From the NCBI RefSeq assembly GCF_023227905.1, contig NZ_JALOCF010000066.1, positions 1 through 19,103 on the forward strand: a DNA stretch of 19,103 bases, written 5' to 3'. Positions 1-7,191 of the stretch are shown here, one piece after another. A program made the translations under genes and the position numbers. This stretch comes from Methylobacter sp. GTDB taxonomy: Bacteria > Pseudomonadota > Gammaproteobacteria > Methylococcales > Methylomonadaceae. The notes under the pieces were generated by a model that was not told where the DNA came from, made no database searches, and saw only the letters and a list, made by a program, of their open reading frames with translations. The number at the start of each line of letters is the position of its first letter. Position 1 is the stretch's first letter.

Positions 1-393
1 CCCCCGCTCCCAGCGCTTCTCAAAGCGCTCGATCAGCTCAAGCGACCAAGGCAAGCCTTCGTTCTTGGAGAGCAACCCCCAATCCCAGCGCTTCTCAAAG
101 CGCTCGATCAGCTCGATCGACCAAGGCAGGCCTTCATTCCAGGAAAGCCCATCCCAAGCCCATTGCATTTCGAAGCGTTTGAGCATTTCGGCAGTCAAGG
201 GCTGCGACCTGGATAGCAAGCTCATGATTTCTATATAAGGAATTCGCTTGAGGAGGGCGACCAGCCGGTCACGATCGATGTCGTCTTTGAGCTGAGCAGC
301 GATGCCTAACTGCCGACCAGCGGTCAGTACCTGGGCTAGCTGGCTCGCCGCACGGGGCACGAGTGTTGTTCTGTGTATGCTACCTTCGCTCAT
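1..393 (-). CDS. Trp-rich tandem-repeat protein, N-terminal part (runs off left edge)
   Basis: The frame is open from ATG at 393 to the left edge without a stop, giving at least 131 residues; the C-terminus lies outside the window. The first 70 or so residues look helical (MSEGSIHRTTLVPRAA, then charged and leucine-rich segments). After that come near-identical 25-residue units with the core NEGLPWSxELIERFEKR, each opening with a WxW pair. Two full units and the first residues of a third are visible. I recognise this Trp-rich repeat style from unannotated bacterial repeat proteins but know of no assigned function. The start overlaps the stop of the upstream PLD/J-domain gene as ATGA, so the two are almost certainly translated together. 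Repetitive helical units suggest a binding or scaffold surface, which is inference only. The gene is far too repetitive and in-frame to be chance. Confidence 0.8.
   Translation of the reverse strand, partial: MSEGSIHRTTLVPRAASQLAQVLTAGRQLGIAAQLKDDIDRDRLVALLKRIPYIEIMSLLSRSQPLTAEMLKRFEMQWAWDGLSWNEGLPWSIELIERFEKRWDWGLLSKNEGLPWSLELIERFEKRWERG
13..162 (-). repeat. 75-bp coding tandem repeat (2 full units, third begun)
   Basis: The units occupy 13-87 and 88-162, and the next one begins at 12 and leaves the window. The DNA CAGCGCTTCT recurs at 11 and 86, exactly 75 bp apart, and most of each unit is nearly identical at base level. This points to recent duplication or ongoing homogenisation. Each unit encodes 25 residues of the Trp-rich repeat protein. 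Confidence 0.85.
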
Positions 394-1835
394 GGTGTAA
401 CTGTTTCTTCTGTTTGTAGCGCGTGGATATCCTGCTCGATCCGTTCCAATTGCGTTTCCAGATCCTTGCGTCGGCATTCGAAGAATACCGGCCAGTCGGC
501 CTCGGTGGCGCCGGCCGCAGTCATCATCCGGATAGCGTCGCTGGCCTGCAACTCCCGAAGCTCGGCCACTAGTCGGGCGATGGCGTACTCGAGTTCGGCA
601 ATCGCTGCTCGCAGCGACTCGACTTCGCCCAGCGTATGCGAGCGCGCGTCCGGCAGGCCGCCTGCCTTGAGCGTGTCGTGGATCTCCCGGAGCCAAGCGA
701 GGTCATTGCTCCGATAGGCGGCCTGAAGTTCGACAAAAACCGTGTGCGCGCGCTCCTTCATGTCGTCACCGAATTTGTCGGGGTGGCACAGGCGGCAGGA
801 TTTGCGATAGAGCTGCTTGAGTTCCTGCTCCGCTTCGGCATCGAGACGGGGCAGGGGTTCAGTATGCTGGAGTTCCTCATGCTGCTCTGCGTATTCTTCG
901 TAAGCGCGTTCGGCTTCCTCGGCCGCCGCTTCGGCCGCGGCGGATTCCGCATCCTGCGTATTGGCGTTCGCCAACAGCCGCGCATGCACGGCCCGGGCTT
1001 GCAGTACCCGCTGGATCAAGCCACCCAACGCGTCGTCGTGGCGACGATTGAAGGTAATCAGTCTGCGTTCCAACTCCGCCTTTTCGTCGGTTATGGATTC
1101 CAAGCGCAGCTCCAGGGCTTCGAGCTGTAAGCGCAGGCGGGGAATCTCGTATTGCCCGGCAACCACGATGGCTGTGGCTCTACGTAGATAGGTCTCGATT
1201 GCCTCGAGCGCCAGGCGATATTCGCCGTTGTCGAGCGCGTCGATGATACGTTCCAGCTGGAGGACTTCGGCTACCGGGCGCAGCTTGCCCAACTGTTGTG
1301 CGACATCGGCTTCCTCCCCGAGCATGATCAGGTTTCGGATCATCTCCAGGCGACGCCTGGCAGCATCGGTATCGGCAATCACAAAACTACCCTGACCGGC
1401 GCGCGCGGCTACCCCTTCGAAGGCAGCTAGGTACTTGGCCGCGAAAGCCGCTGCATCGGTAGCGACCATGATGTTTTCATCGTTGCTGCGTGCTTTGTGG
1501 CTCCAGTTGTAGGAGCCGTTAATGACCGTGAGGCCATCGATGACGCAGAACTTGTGGTGCATAGTCGGCTCGTCGCGGCTGCCGGGGGGCAGGAAGATGA
1601 CCTGGCCGCCAAGATTCTCCAGCCGTTGGAAATTCAATCCCCCCCGCCCCTGGTTGATCTCGTCGCCGATCAGGGCGATTGCTACTTTGACCCCTGATTG
1701 GGCCTTCCTGCATAGCACGTCGAAGATGTCCCTGTCCGTGAACCAGGCGATAGCACCGATAATCTCGGTTTCTGCCTGTTCCAGATGTCCAATGATGACC
1801 TTATGAAGGTCTGAAAAGTGAGCCTTGAGTTCCAT
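390..1835 (-). CDS. PLD-like nuclease domain / coiled coil / J-domain fusion protein
   Basis: This 481-residue protein has an N-terminal phospholipase-D-like domain (about residues 1-150). It contains one HxK(x)4D motif, H93-K95-D100, followed by GSYNWSHKARSNDEN, as in PLD-family nucleases that dimerise to build one active site. Residues 230-325 are rich in Leu, Glu, Ala and Arg and look like a coiled coil with an Ala/Glu-rich tail. A J-domain-like segment follows at about 334-390 (QLYRKSCRLCHPDKFGDD, HPD at 351-353), which in the DnaJ family stimulates Hsp70 ATPase. Residues 405-475 form another coiled coil. The stop overlaps the start of the repeat-protein gene by ATGA. No strong Shine-Dalgarno is seen before 1835. 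A Hsp70-recruiting nuclease is an inference; domain assignments are firm from motifs. Confidence 0.92.
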   Translation of the reverse strand: MELKAHFSDLHKVIIGHLEQAETEIIGAIAWFTDRDIFDVLCRKAQSGVKVAIALIGDEINQGRGGLNFQRLENLGGQVIFLPPGSRDEPTMHHKFCVIDGLTVINGSYNWSHKARSNDENIMVATDAAAFAAKYLAAFEGVAARAGQGSFVIADTDAARRRLEMIRNLIMLGEEADVAQQLGKLRPVAEVLQLERIIDALDNGEYRLALEAIETYLRRATAIVVAGQYEIPRLRLQLEALELRLESITDEKAELERRLITFNRRHDDALGGLIQRVLQARAVHARLLANANTQDAESAAAEAAAEEAERAYEEYAEQHEELQHTEPLPRLDAEAEQELKQLYRKSCRLCHPDKFGDDMKERAHTVFVELQAAYRSNDLAWLREIHDTLKAGGLPDARSHTLGEVESLRAAIAELEYAIARLVAELRELQASDAIRMMTAAGATEADWPVFFECRRKDLETQLERIEQDIHALQTEETVTP

Positions 1836-2417
1836 GTTTCGATTAGGCGTAGGTTGTTGCCCGTTTCCAGTCGGTTGAAGTGATGCGCTGCAAAATTCTG
1901 CAGCATGTATTGATTCTGAGCTATCGTCAAATTTGGTGTTCAGATATTGATCAAGCGGCGATCCGGTCGGTGGTTTCTATTTCAATGCCATCCTTGAATG
2001 GCACGCCAGTAATCATTTTGCGAGATATGTGAGTTTTTCCTTCTGTATATCATCAGTGATGAAAAAATTATGACTAGTAATGATCTAATTGCTGTCATTG
2101 AATCACGTTAGGCGACAGACCGCAAAGGGTCGAACTGAGACGATCGTTGCTAGGTTAAATCTAAACTAATGTTCGAAACTATCAGAAAAAACAGGTGAAA
2201 AAATAAAAATACTTGTCACTATAAGGACAGAGGTTGTCGCCATTCGGACAAGTCGTTTATTTCACAGCCTCGTTAGTGCTTTTCGTTGTCATTATATGGA
2301 CAAGTCAGCTCATTTTTTAACCGATCTGTTGTCGTTATTCGGACAGCTTTATAGATATACCATACCCTATGGAGTTTTTTATTGGAGGAAAAATCTGTCT
2401 GACAGTTTGACCTTATT
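1836..2417. other. AT-rich gene-free gap with a dyad array
   Basis: No gene is convincing here. The right half (about 2150-2410) is AT-rich and holds the TTGTC-N7-GGACA copies, and at 2395-2405 the palindrome CTGTC-T-GACAG. A 33-codon open frame on the minus strand (1951-2049, containing MITGVPFKDG and ending ETTDRIAA) reads like a protein C-terminus but has no credible start signal. A small hairpin TGCCAT-N6-ATGGCA lies inside it (about 1986-2003). The promoter for the PLD/J-domain gene should be in this gap, but I cannot point to it with confidence. Confidence 0.6.
2213..2345. repeat. Four copies of TTGTC-N7-GGACA
   Basis: Copies start at 2213, 2234, 2286 and 2329. Each is TTGTC, seven variable bases, then GGACA; copies 2 and 3 end GGACAA, making a near-perfect dyad TTGTC-N8-GACAA. 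Spacings are 21, 52 and 43 bp. All four keep the extra G before GACA, so they also read as direct repeats in one orientation. Possible roles are an operator array for a dimeric repressor, or multiple transposase-binding sites such as those at the ends of Tn7/Tn5053-type elements, whose tips begin 5'-TGT. I cannot tell which. Confidence 0.75.
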
Positions 2418-2630
2418 CTAAATATCGAGAGATTGGAGCGATCGTTTTTGCGCTCTGAGTGTTTTTCGCACCTTGCGCAAAGCCGACCAATCCATCCCTT
2501 TGTCGGCGTTACGCGCCGACTTGGCTTTTCCAATTTTTGTCTTTGGCCCGGTGGCGCCTTTCCATGGTTGCCAAGTTTGTATCAGCAGAGATTGGCGCGT
2601 TCTGCGCTCTGGTGTCCAGCCGTTGGCCAT
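2418..2630 (-). CDS. Small conserved basic protein (WTPERR...STGPKT-like family)
   Basis: This 70-residue basic protein has the sequence elements GWTPERRTRQSLLIQTWQPW, GATGPKTKIGKAKSARNA and a basic C-terminal helix (RKVRKTLRAQKR). These match the pattern of a widespread unnamed small proteobacterial protein family I recall (GWTPERRxRQ...WxPWxxSTGPKTxxGKAxxxRNA). No function is known to me; the basic, Trp-containing make-up would suit nucleic-acid binding (inference). The start ATG has GGAG seven bases upstream. It lies in another frame inside the 3' end of the 217-residue gene and overlaps it by 122 bp. The strong start signal and the family match argue it is real, not a shadow. Confidence 0.78.
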   Translation of the reverse strand: MANGWTPERRTRQSLLIQTWQPWKGATGPKTKIGKAKSARNADKGMDWSALRKVRKTLRAQKRSLQSLDI

Positions 2631-3162
2631 TATCTTGCTCCAATAGTTCGTTTTCCAAATTTATTGCTGTTATTTCGTCGGAGGTACCATGATTGACCTG
2701 GACGGCCTGACCGATATTCGTTTGCCGTACCACCGTCACCGCAGGAGGGTTTTTGATGGCTCCCAAGGCCTCAAGAGTCTGGCTGCACTGCTTCTGCGCC
2801 TGCAGGGCCAGCTTCAGCATAACGGACTGGTTCTCAAGACCCGGTGCTTTCAGGGCTTTTACGGCCAATGTGTTAAACAAGGTGTCCAACACAATAGCCT
2901 GGGAGGCCAGCGTATTTTCAGCACGCGACATATCACCTTTCTTGATGAGGCTGACCTGCTCTTCCAGTTCGCCCGCCATGCCCATCAGGTCGATCTCGCC
3001 GAGCACCTGATTGAAAGCACTGATGGTATTGGCGGCCAGGAAAGTTGGGCGAATTGCGACTTGGGCGACTAAGGTTTCCCGACTTGGACGATCTGGAGTT
3101 GCTTCGGATAGTTGTTCTGATTTTTTTAAAGTTTTGGGCATGGAAGTGTTGACTCCTCGCAT
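2509..3162 (-). CDS. Conserved hypothetical protein (VVRQTNIGQAVQVN-type family)
   Basis: This 217-residue protein has a low-complexity polar N-terminus, then a helical core (FNQVLGEIDLMGMAGELEEQ; GDMSRAENTLASQAIVLDTL; LKLALQAQKQCSQTLEALGA). A conserved-looking tail, IKNPPAVTVVRQTNIGQAVQ, is followed by a disordered end. I recall this architecture from unnamed proteobacterial proteins often paired with the small WTPERR protein, as here; no function is known to me. The start at 3162 has TAAGG eight bases upstream. A second ATG at 3141 (MPKTLKK) has GAGGAG but about 11 bases away, so a 210-residue form is possible. It lies 45 bp after the 128-codon gene on the same strand and is probably co-transcribed with it. 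Confidence 0.85.
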   Translation of the reverse strand: MRGVNTSMPKTLKKSEQLSEATPDRPSRETLVAQVAIRPTFLAANTISAFNQVLGEIDLMGMAGELEEQVSLIKKGDMSRAENTLASQAIVLDTLFNTLAVKALKAPGLENQSVMLKLALQAQKQCSQTLEALGAIKNPPAVTVVRQTNIGQAVQVNHGTSDEITAINLENELLEQDNGQRLDTRAQNAPISADTNLATMERRHRAKDKNWKSQVGA

Positions 3163-3207
3163 TGATCAACCCTTACTCTGGAGTCACGACATGCCAAGGA
3201 CATGACC

Positions 3208-3582
3208 TTACTTTTCAGAAAAATAGCCGGTAATTTTGCTATTTTTGGGCTCCAGAATTTCCAGCCAATGATTCTGTTCAAAACAGCAAGTGTCATGTTC
3301 AGCGTCCTGGCAGCAGCTCTGAAAAGACAGATAATGCTCCCTGAACCAAGGAATGAACAAAGGATGGATCTCTACAGGATGTGCGTTCATCCACCAGGAG
3401 GGCAAGGCGTCTTTAAGGTCAGAAACTGGTTCTGAGTGGTAATCCAACCAGACATCGTCATCCACATCCCAAGAACACCCTTCGTGCCAGAATACCAAAG
3501 CGTCCTTCATTTGCCGGGCATAAACGCTGGCCCCGCCGCCTTCGCCGCCGATCTGGGTGATTAAAATTTTTCCGCTATTCAT
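3208..3582 (-). CDS. Hypothetical protein, acidic, Trp/His/Cys-rich
   Basis: The protein is 124 residues, starting MNSGKILITQIGGEGGGASV. I prefer the ATG at 3582, which has GGAG six bases upstream; a longer in-frame start at 3594 would be a TTG overlapping that ribosome site. The chain is acidic and aromatic (CSWDVDDDVWLDYHSEP, LPSWWMNAHPVEIHPLF) with a Cys-rich patch CCQDAEHDTCC near residues 93-103. The first 30 residues suggest a small alpha/beta fold. I do not recognise the family. It heads the minus-strand cluster 3582 to 2418 and an inverted repeat sits just upstream of it. Confidence 0.75.
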   Translation of the reverse strand: MNSGKILITQIGGEGGGASVYARQMKDALVFWHEGCSWDVDDDVWLDYHSEPVSDLKDALPSWWMNAHPVEIHPLFIPWFREHYLSFQSCCQDAEHDTCCFEQNHWLEILEPKNSKITGYFSEK

Positions 3583-3901
3583 GATGATCTCCAAGTTATT
3601 GCTATTAAAAATATGAAAATCCTGCTTTGCTTTTCATATACCATGAAAATTCAGCTTAACATTACGAAACTACACGTGGATTCTGTAAAAAGTTTTTAAG
3701 TACATATTTTCAAATAACCCCAAGGATATACTTATGGGCTACTCTGCCAGATTGTCTAAATGAGCAAAAATCAGTAAAGTAGCGGCCTCGCTCAAAAGGA
3801 AATTGCAATAATTGCCGATTGCACCGTTTCATGCCGAGGATTAGTCGACATGAGCTTCCGCAAGCATCACCGCGCAATCGACACCGGATAATAAAAACTT
3901 G
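3583..3901. other. Divergent intergenic region between unnamed genes and hsdM
   Basis: This region separates the minus-strand cluster from the plus-strand RM operon, so promoters for both should lie here. It contains the ATATGAAAA dyad near its left end and an AT-rich stretch at 3680-3735. A 23-codon frame from 3831 (MPRISRHELP...) ends TGA at 3900-3902, overlapping the hsdM ATG. It could couple translation into hsdM, which has no good Shine-Dalgarno of its own, but nothing else supports it. No clear -35/-10 pair stands out. Confidence 0.5.
3611..3639. promoter_or_regulatory. Inverted repeat ATATGAAAA-N11-TTTTCATAT
   Basis: A perfect 9-bp inverted repeat with an 11-bp spacer, plus a third half-site ATGAAAA at 3643-3649. 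It lies 29-57 bases upstream of the start at 3582. The symmetry and position fit an operator for the minus-strand cluster; a role in hsdM control is also possible. No T-run follows either arm in a way that would make it a typical terminator. Confidence 0.4.
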
Positions 3902-6076
3902 ATGACCACCAACGCCCTGCACAACATTACCAAAATCGAAGACAATCTCTGGGAAGCCGCTGACCAACTCCGCGCCAATTCCAAACTCACTTCCAGCGAA
4001 TACTGCATGCCGGTACTGGGCGTGATCTTTTTGCGTCATGCCACCAATCGCTATGAAGCCGCGCTGCGTCAGATCGAAGCCGACAAGACGGCGGGGAAGA
4101 TACCGAATCGGCCGCTGGTAAAAGCCGATTTCATCAAACGCCGGGCGCTGATGCTGCCGGAGCAGTCGCGCTACGGTTACTTATTGAAGCTGCCTTCTGG
4201 GAAAAAATTAAAAGAAGCCCTGGTCGAGGCGATGAGCGCGATTGAAGACGATTTCGAACCACTGGCCGGCCAGCTGCCGAAAGACTACCACATTTTCGAC
4301 GACACCCTGCTGGAAGACTTGCTGCGGATATTCGACAGTGAGGCGCTGCGCACCGCTTCCGGCGACGTGTTCGGGCGGATTTATGAGTACTTCCTGATGA
4401 AGTTTTCCATTCAGGGGGCGCAGGATAACGGCGAGTTTTTCACGCCGCCCGTTCTGGTGCAAACCATCGTCAACGTCATCGAGCCCGATCACGGAGTCGT
4501 GTTGGATCCGGCCTGCGGCTCCGGCGGCATGTTCGTGCAGTCCAGCCACTTCATCGAGCATGAAGGTTTGGATACAATGCAGCGCGTAACTTTCTACGGA
4601 CAGGAAAGAACCGCCACCACGATACGGCTGGCCAAAATGAACCTGGCCGTGCACGGCCTGGAAGGCGACATCCGCGAAGCCAATTCCTTCTACGACGATC
4701 TGCACCGGCTACAGGACGGCCGTCCGTTATGGGGCAACTGCGACTTCGTGATGGCCAATCCTCCGTTCAATGTCGATATGGTCGATGCTGACCGCATCAA
4801 GGGCGACCGGCGCTTGCCGTTCGGTCTGCCGGGCATCAGTAAGGGCAAAGGCAAAAAAGGCGAGAACGACCCCAAGAAAAACAAGGCTACTGTATCGAAC
4901 GGCAATTATTTGTGGATCTCCTACTTCCACAGCTATTTGAACGACAAAGGCCGCGCTGGTTTCGTTATGTCCTCGCAAGCCAGCAGCGCCGGCCACGGCG
5001 AGGCGGAAGTCCGCCGCAAGCTGGTCGAGACTGGCGATGTCGACGTGATGATCGCGATACGTTCCAATTTCTTCTATACCCGCACCGTGCCCTGCGAACT
5101 CTGGCATTTCGACCGCGCCAAGCCGGAGGAACGCAAAGACCAGGTGCTGATGCTGGATGCACGCAACATCTACCGCAAGGTGACCCGCAAGATTTACGAC
5201 TTTAGCCCCGAACAACTCGCCAACCTTACTGCGATCGTCTGGCTGTATCGGGGTCAGAATCACCGTTTTCTGGGCCTGGTGCAGGACTATCTGGGCAAGC
5301 TCAACGAGGAAGCCGCCACGATTCCCGGCGAACTGGACCGTTTCGAAAACGGACTGAACGAATTGCGGGATCAACTCGGCGATTTTGCCGAAGACCTTAA
5401 AGACTTGGAAGTTGCCACTACCGAACAAAAGTCAGTACTGGACGATGCATTGGCCGAACTGAAAACCGCCGAAACCGCCTACCGCGACGACCGAAAAAGC
5501 CTGCTCGATGGCTTGGCGAATTTTCGCCGCGATTATCAGGATGCGCTGCCGTCTGAAAATCCGGATCAACACGCTGCCCGTGAAGCCTTTGAGCCGTTGT
5601 CGGAAAAATCCAAAGGCATGGTCAAGCAGATAGACCTGCTGTACAAGCTGGTCGCCCGCTGTACGCAACTGGCGCATGAATTAGCCGCCATCGAAGAGGC
5701 ATCGGAATTTTACGACCGCCGCCTGGCCGGCAAGCGGGTGAAGCAACTCGACGAAGAACGCAAACTGGCCGTGGAACAGTTGAAACTGGCCGCCTACTTC
5801 CATCGCCAGATTGTCTGGCTGCAGGAACGTTTTCCGGAGGCGCAGATGCGTGCCGTGCCGGGGCTATGCAAAGTGATCAGCCGTGCCGAAATCGAAGCCG
5901 CCGACTGGAGCCTGACGCCGGGCCGTTATGTCGGCGTCGCGCCGCCGGAAGTCGATGAGGATTTCGACTTCGAGCAGACATTACGCGACATTCATATTGA
6001 ATTGGTCGATTTGAACCGGGAGGCTTTCGAGTTGGCGGCGAAGATTCAGGAGAATTTCGAGGAATTGGGTATATGA
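3902..6076 (+). CDS. hsdM: Type I restriction-modification system DNA methyltransferase subunit (HsdM)
   Basis: The 724-residue N6-adenine methyltransferase subunit of a type I RM enzyme. Numbering from ATG 3902, the N-terminal HsdM domain spans about 1-140 (LWEAADQLRANSKLTSSEYC). The methyltransferase core has GEFFTPP (about 177-183), the SAM-binding motif DPACGSGGMF (202-211) and the catalytic NPPF (286-289). Residues 465-640 form a long charged helical, probably coiled-coil, extension beyond the roughly 500 residues of the classical E. coli HsdM proteins. The C-terminal WSLTPGRYVG motif (about 669-679) is typical of this subfamily. ATG 3902 is preferred over a TTG one codon upstream. It overlaps hsdS by ATGA at 6073. 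With HsdS it forms the modification enzyme, and with HsdR the restriction complex. Confidence 0.97.
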   Translation: MTTNALHNITKIEDNLWEAADQLRANSKLTSSEYCMPVLGVIFLRHATNRYEAALRQIEADKTAGKIPNRPLVKADFIKRRALMLPEQSRYGYLLKLPSGKKLKEALVEAMSAIEDDFEPLAGQLPKDYHIFDDTLLEDLLRIFDSEALRTASGDVFGRIYEYFLMKFSIQGAQDNGEFFTPPVLVQTIVNVIEPDHGVVLDPACGSGGMFVQSSHFIEHEGLDTMQRVTFYGQERTATTIRLAKMNLAVHGLEGDIREANSFYDDLHRLQDGRPLWGNCDFVMANPPFNVDMVDADRIKGDRRLPFGLPGISKGKGKKGENDPKKNKATVSNGNYLWISYFHSYLNDKGRAGFVMSSQASSAGHGEAEVRRKLVETGDVDVMIAIRSNFFYTRTVPCELWHFDRAKPEERKDQVLMLDARNIYRKVTRKIYDFSPEQLANLTAIVWLYRGQNHRFLGLVQDYLGKLNEEAATIPGELDRFENGLNELRDQLGDFAEDLKDLEVATTEQKSVLDDALAELKTAETAYRDDRKSLLDGLANFRRDYQDALPSENPDQHAAREAFEPLSEKSKGMVKQIDLLYKLVARCTQLAHELAAIEEASEFYDRRLAGKRVKQLDEERKLAVEQLKLAAYFHRQIVWLQERFPEAQMRAVPGLCKVISRAEIEAADWSLTPGRYVGVAPPEVDEDFDFEQTLRDIHIELVDLNREAFELAAKIQENFEELGI

Positions 6077-7191
6077 GCTGGCGTTCATGCCGTCTTGGCG
6101 ATGTGATGACGCTCAAACGTGGGCATGATTTACCTGCACAATCCAGGCAAGATGGTGATGTACCCGTTGTATCCTCATCAGGAATTACTGGCTATCACAA
6201 AGAGGCCAAAGCAACAGCTCCTGGAGTTGTCACCGGCCGATATGGGACACTTGGTGAAGTGTTCTATCTGACACAAGACTATTGGCCATTGAATACCTCA
6301 CTTTACGTTATCGACTTTAAAGGAAATGATCCACAGTTTTCAGCTTACTTTTTAAAGAACGTCCTCAAAGACTACCAGAGTGATAAAGCGGCTGTACCCG
6401 GAGTTGACAGAAATGTTCTTCACGAGATAAAAGTTCAGGCTCCAGATTACCCAACACAACTCCGTATCACAGAGGTACTCTCCAGTTACGATGACCTTAT
6501 CGAAAACAATCGGCGGCGGATGGCGCTGCTGGAAGAATCGGCGCGGCTACTGTACTGCGAATGGTTCGTCCGCCTGCGCTTTCCGGGTTATGAGCACACT
6601 CACATCGTCGATGGTGTGCCAGATGGATGGGAACGAAAGACGCTAAGCGAATTATGTGAAGAAATTCGCGAGTTAGTATCTCCTAGTTCCTTAGAACCAG
6701 ATACGCCTTATATAGGGCTCGAGCATATGCCTCGACGCTCCATTGCCCTCAATGAATGGGATACGGTTGAGAAAGTCACAAGCAGCAAAAGTAGATTTAA
6801 AGCAGGTGAAATTCTGTTCGGGAAAATTCGTCCTTATTTCCACAAGGTAGGGGTGGCTTTTGTTGATGGTGTTGCATCTTCCGATACTATCGTGATGCGC
6901 CCTATAGATGAAAAGCTGCATGGATTAGTGATGATGACCGTGTCGAGCGACGAATTTGTTGCTGTAACTGCACAACAAATGAAGGAAGGCTCCAAAATGC
7001 CCCGTGCCGACTGGAAGCAGATGCAAGCGTATCCTGTTCCTTTACCGCCTGAGGGGCTGCTGAGTGCTTTTGACGATGTGATTCAACCAATCATCGCTCA
7101 ATTAAAATCCTTAACATTCGCCAACCAAAAACTCCGCGCCGCCCGCGACCTGCTGCTGCCGCGCCTGATGAGCGGAGAAATTGCCGTATGA
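6073..7191 (+). CDS. hsdS: Type I restriction-modification system specificity subunit (HsdS)
   Basis: The 372-residue target-recognition subunit. Two target recognition domains are visible: TRD1 at about 1-130 (WRSCRLGDVMTLKRG ... RYGTLGEVF) and TRD2 at about 185-330 (GWERKTLSELCEE ... ILFGKIRPYFHKVG). They are separated by a conserved helical spacer at about 130-180 (LSSYDDLIENNRRRMALLEE). The C-terminal helix (NQKLRAARDLLLPRLMSGEI) is the second conserved region. The spacer and tail are GC-rich while both TRD segments are more AT-rich, the usual sign of TRD exchange. Two TRDs predict a bipartite, asymmetric recognition site that cannot be read from the sequence. It overlaps both neighbours by ATGA. 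Confidence 0.96.
   Translation: MSWRSCRLGDVMTLKRGHDLPAQSRQDGDVPVVSSSGITGYHKEAKATAPGVVTGRYGTLGEVFYLTQDYWPLNTSLYVIDFKGNDPQFSAYFLKNVLKDYQSDKAAVPGVDRNVLHEIKVQAPDYPTQLRITEVLSSYDDLIENNRRRMALLEESARLLYCEWFVRLRFPGYEHTHIVDGVPDGWERKTLSELCEEIRELVSPSSLEPDTPYIGLEHMPRRSIALNEWDTVEKVTSSKSRFKAGEILFGKIRPYFHKVGVAFVDGVASSDTIVMRPIDEKLHGLVMMTVSSDEFVAVTAQQMKEGSKMPRADWKQMQAYPVPLPPEGLLSAFDDVIQPIIAQLKSLTFANQKLRAARDLLLPRLMSGEIAV

Noticed and set aside
373..1697. Several plus-strand and alternative-frame ORFs across the PLD/J-domain gene
   Set aside because: They are shadows: low-complexity Arg/Ser/Ala-rich translations opposite a gene with clear motifs.
1951..2049. Minus-strand frame containing MITGVPFKDG and ending ETTDRIAA
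   Set aside because: Protein-like wording but only 32 codons, no ribosome site, no family recognised; a gene tail remnant is possible but not supportable.
2433..3072. Plus-strand ORFs opposite the 217- and 70-residue genes
   Set aside because: No start signals or recognisable features; the minus-strand genes explain the openness.
3831..3902. 23-codon ORF ending in TGA that overlaps the hsdM ATG
   Set aside because: Possible translational leader, but there is no ribosome site or conserved feature; mentioned only in the intergenic entry.
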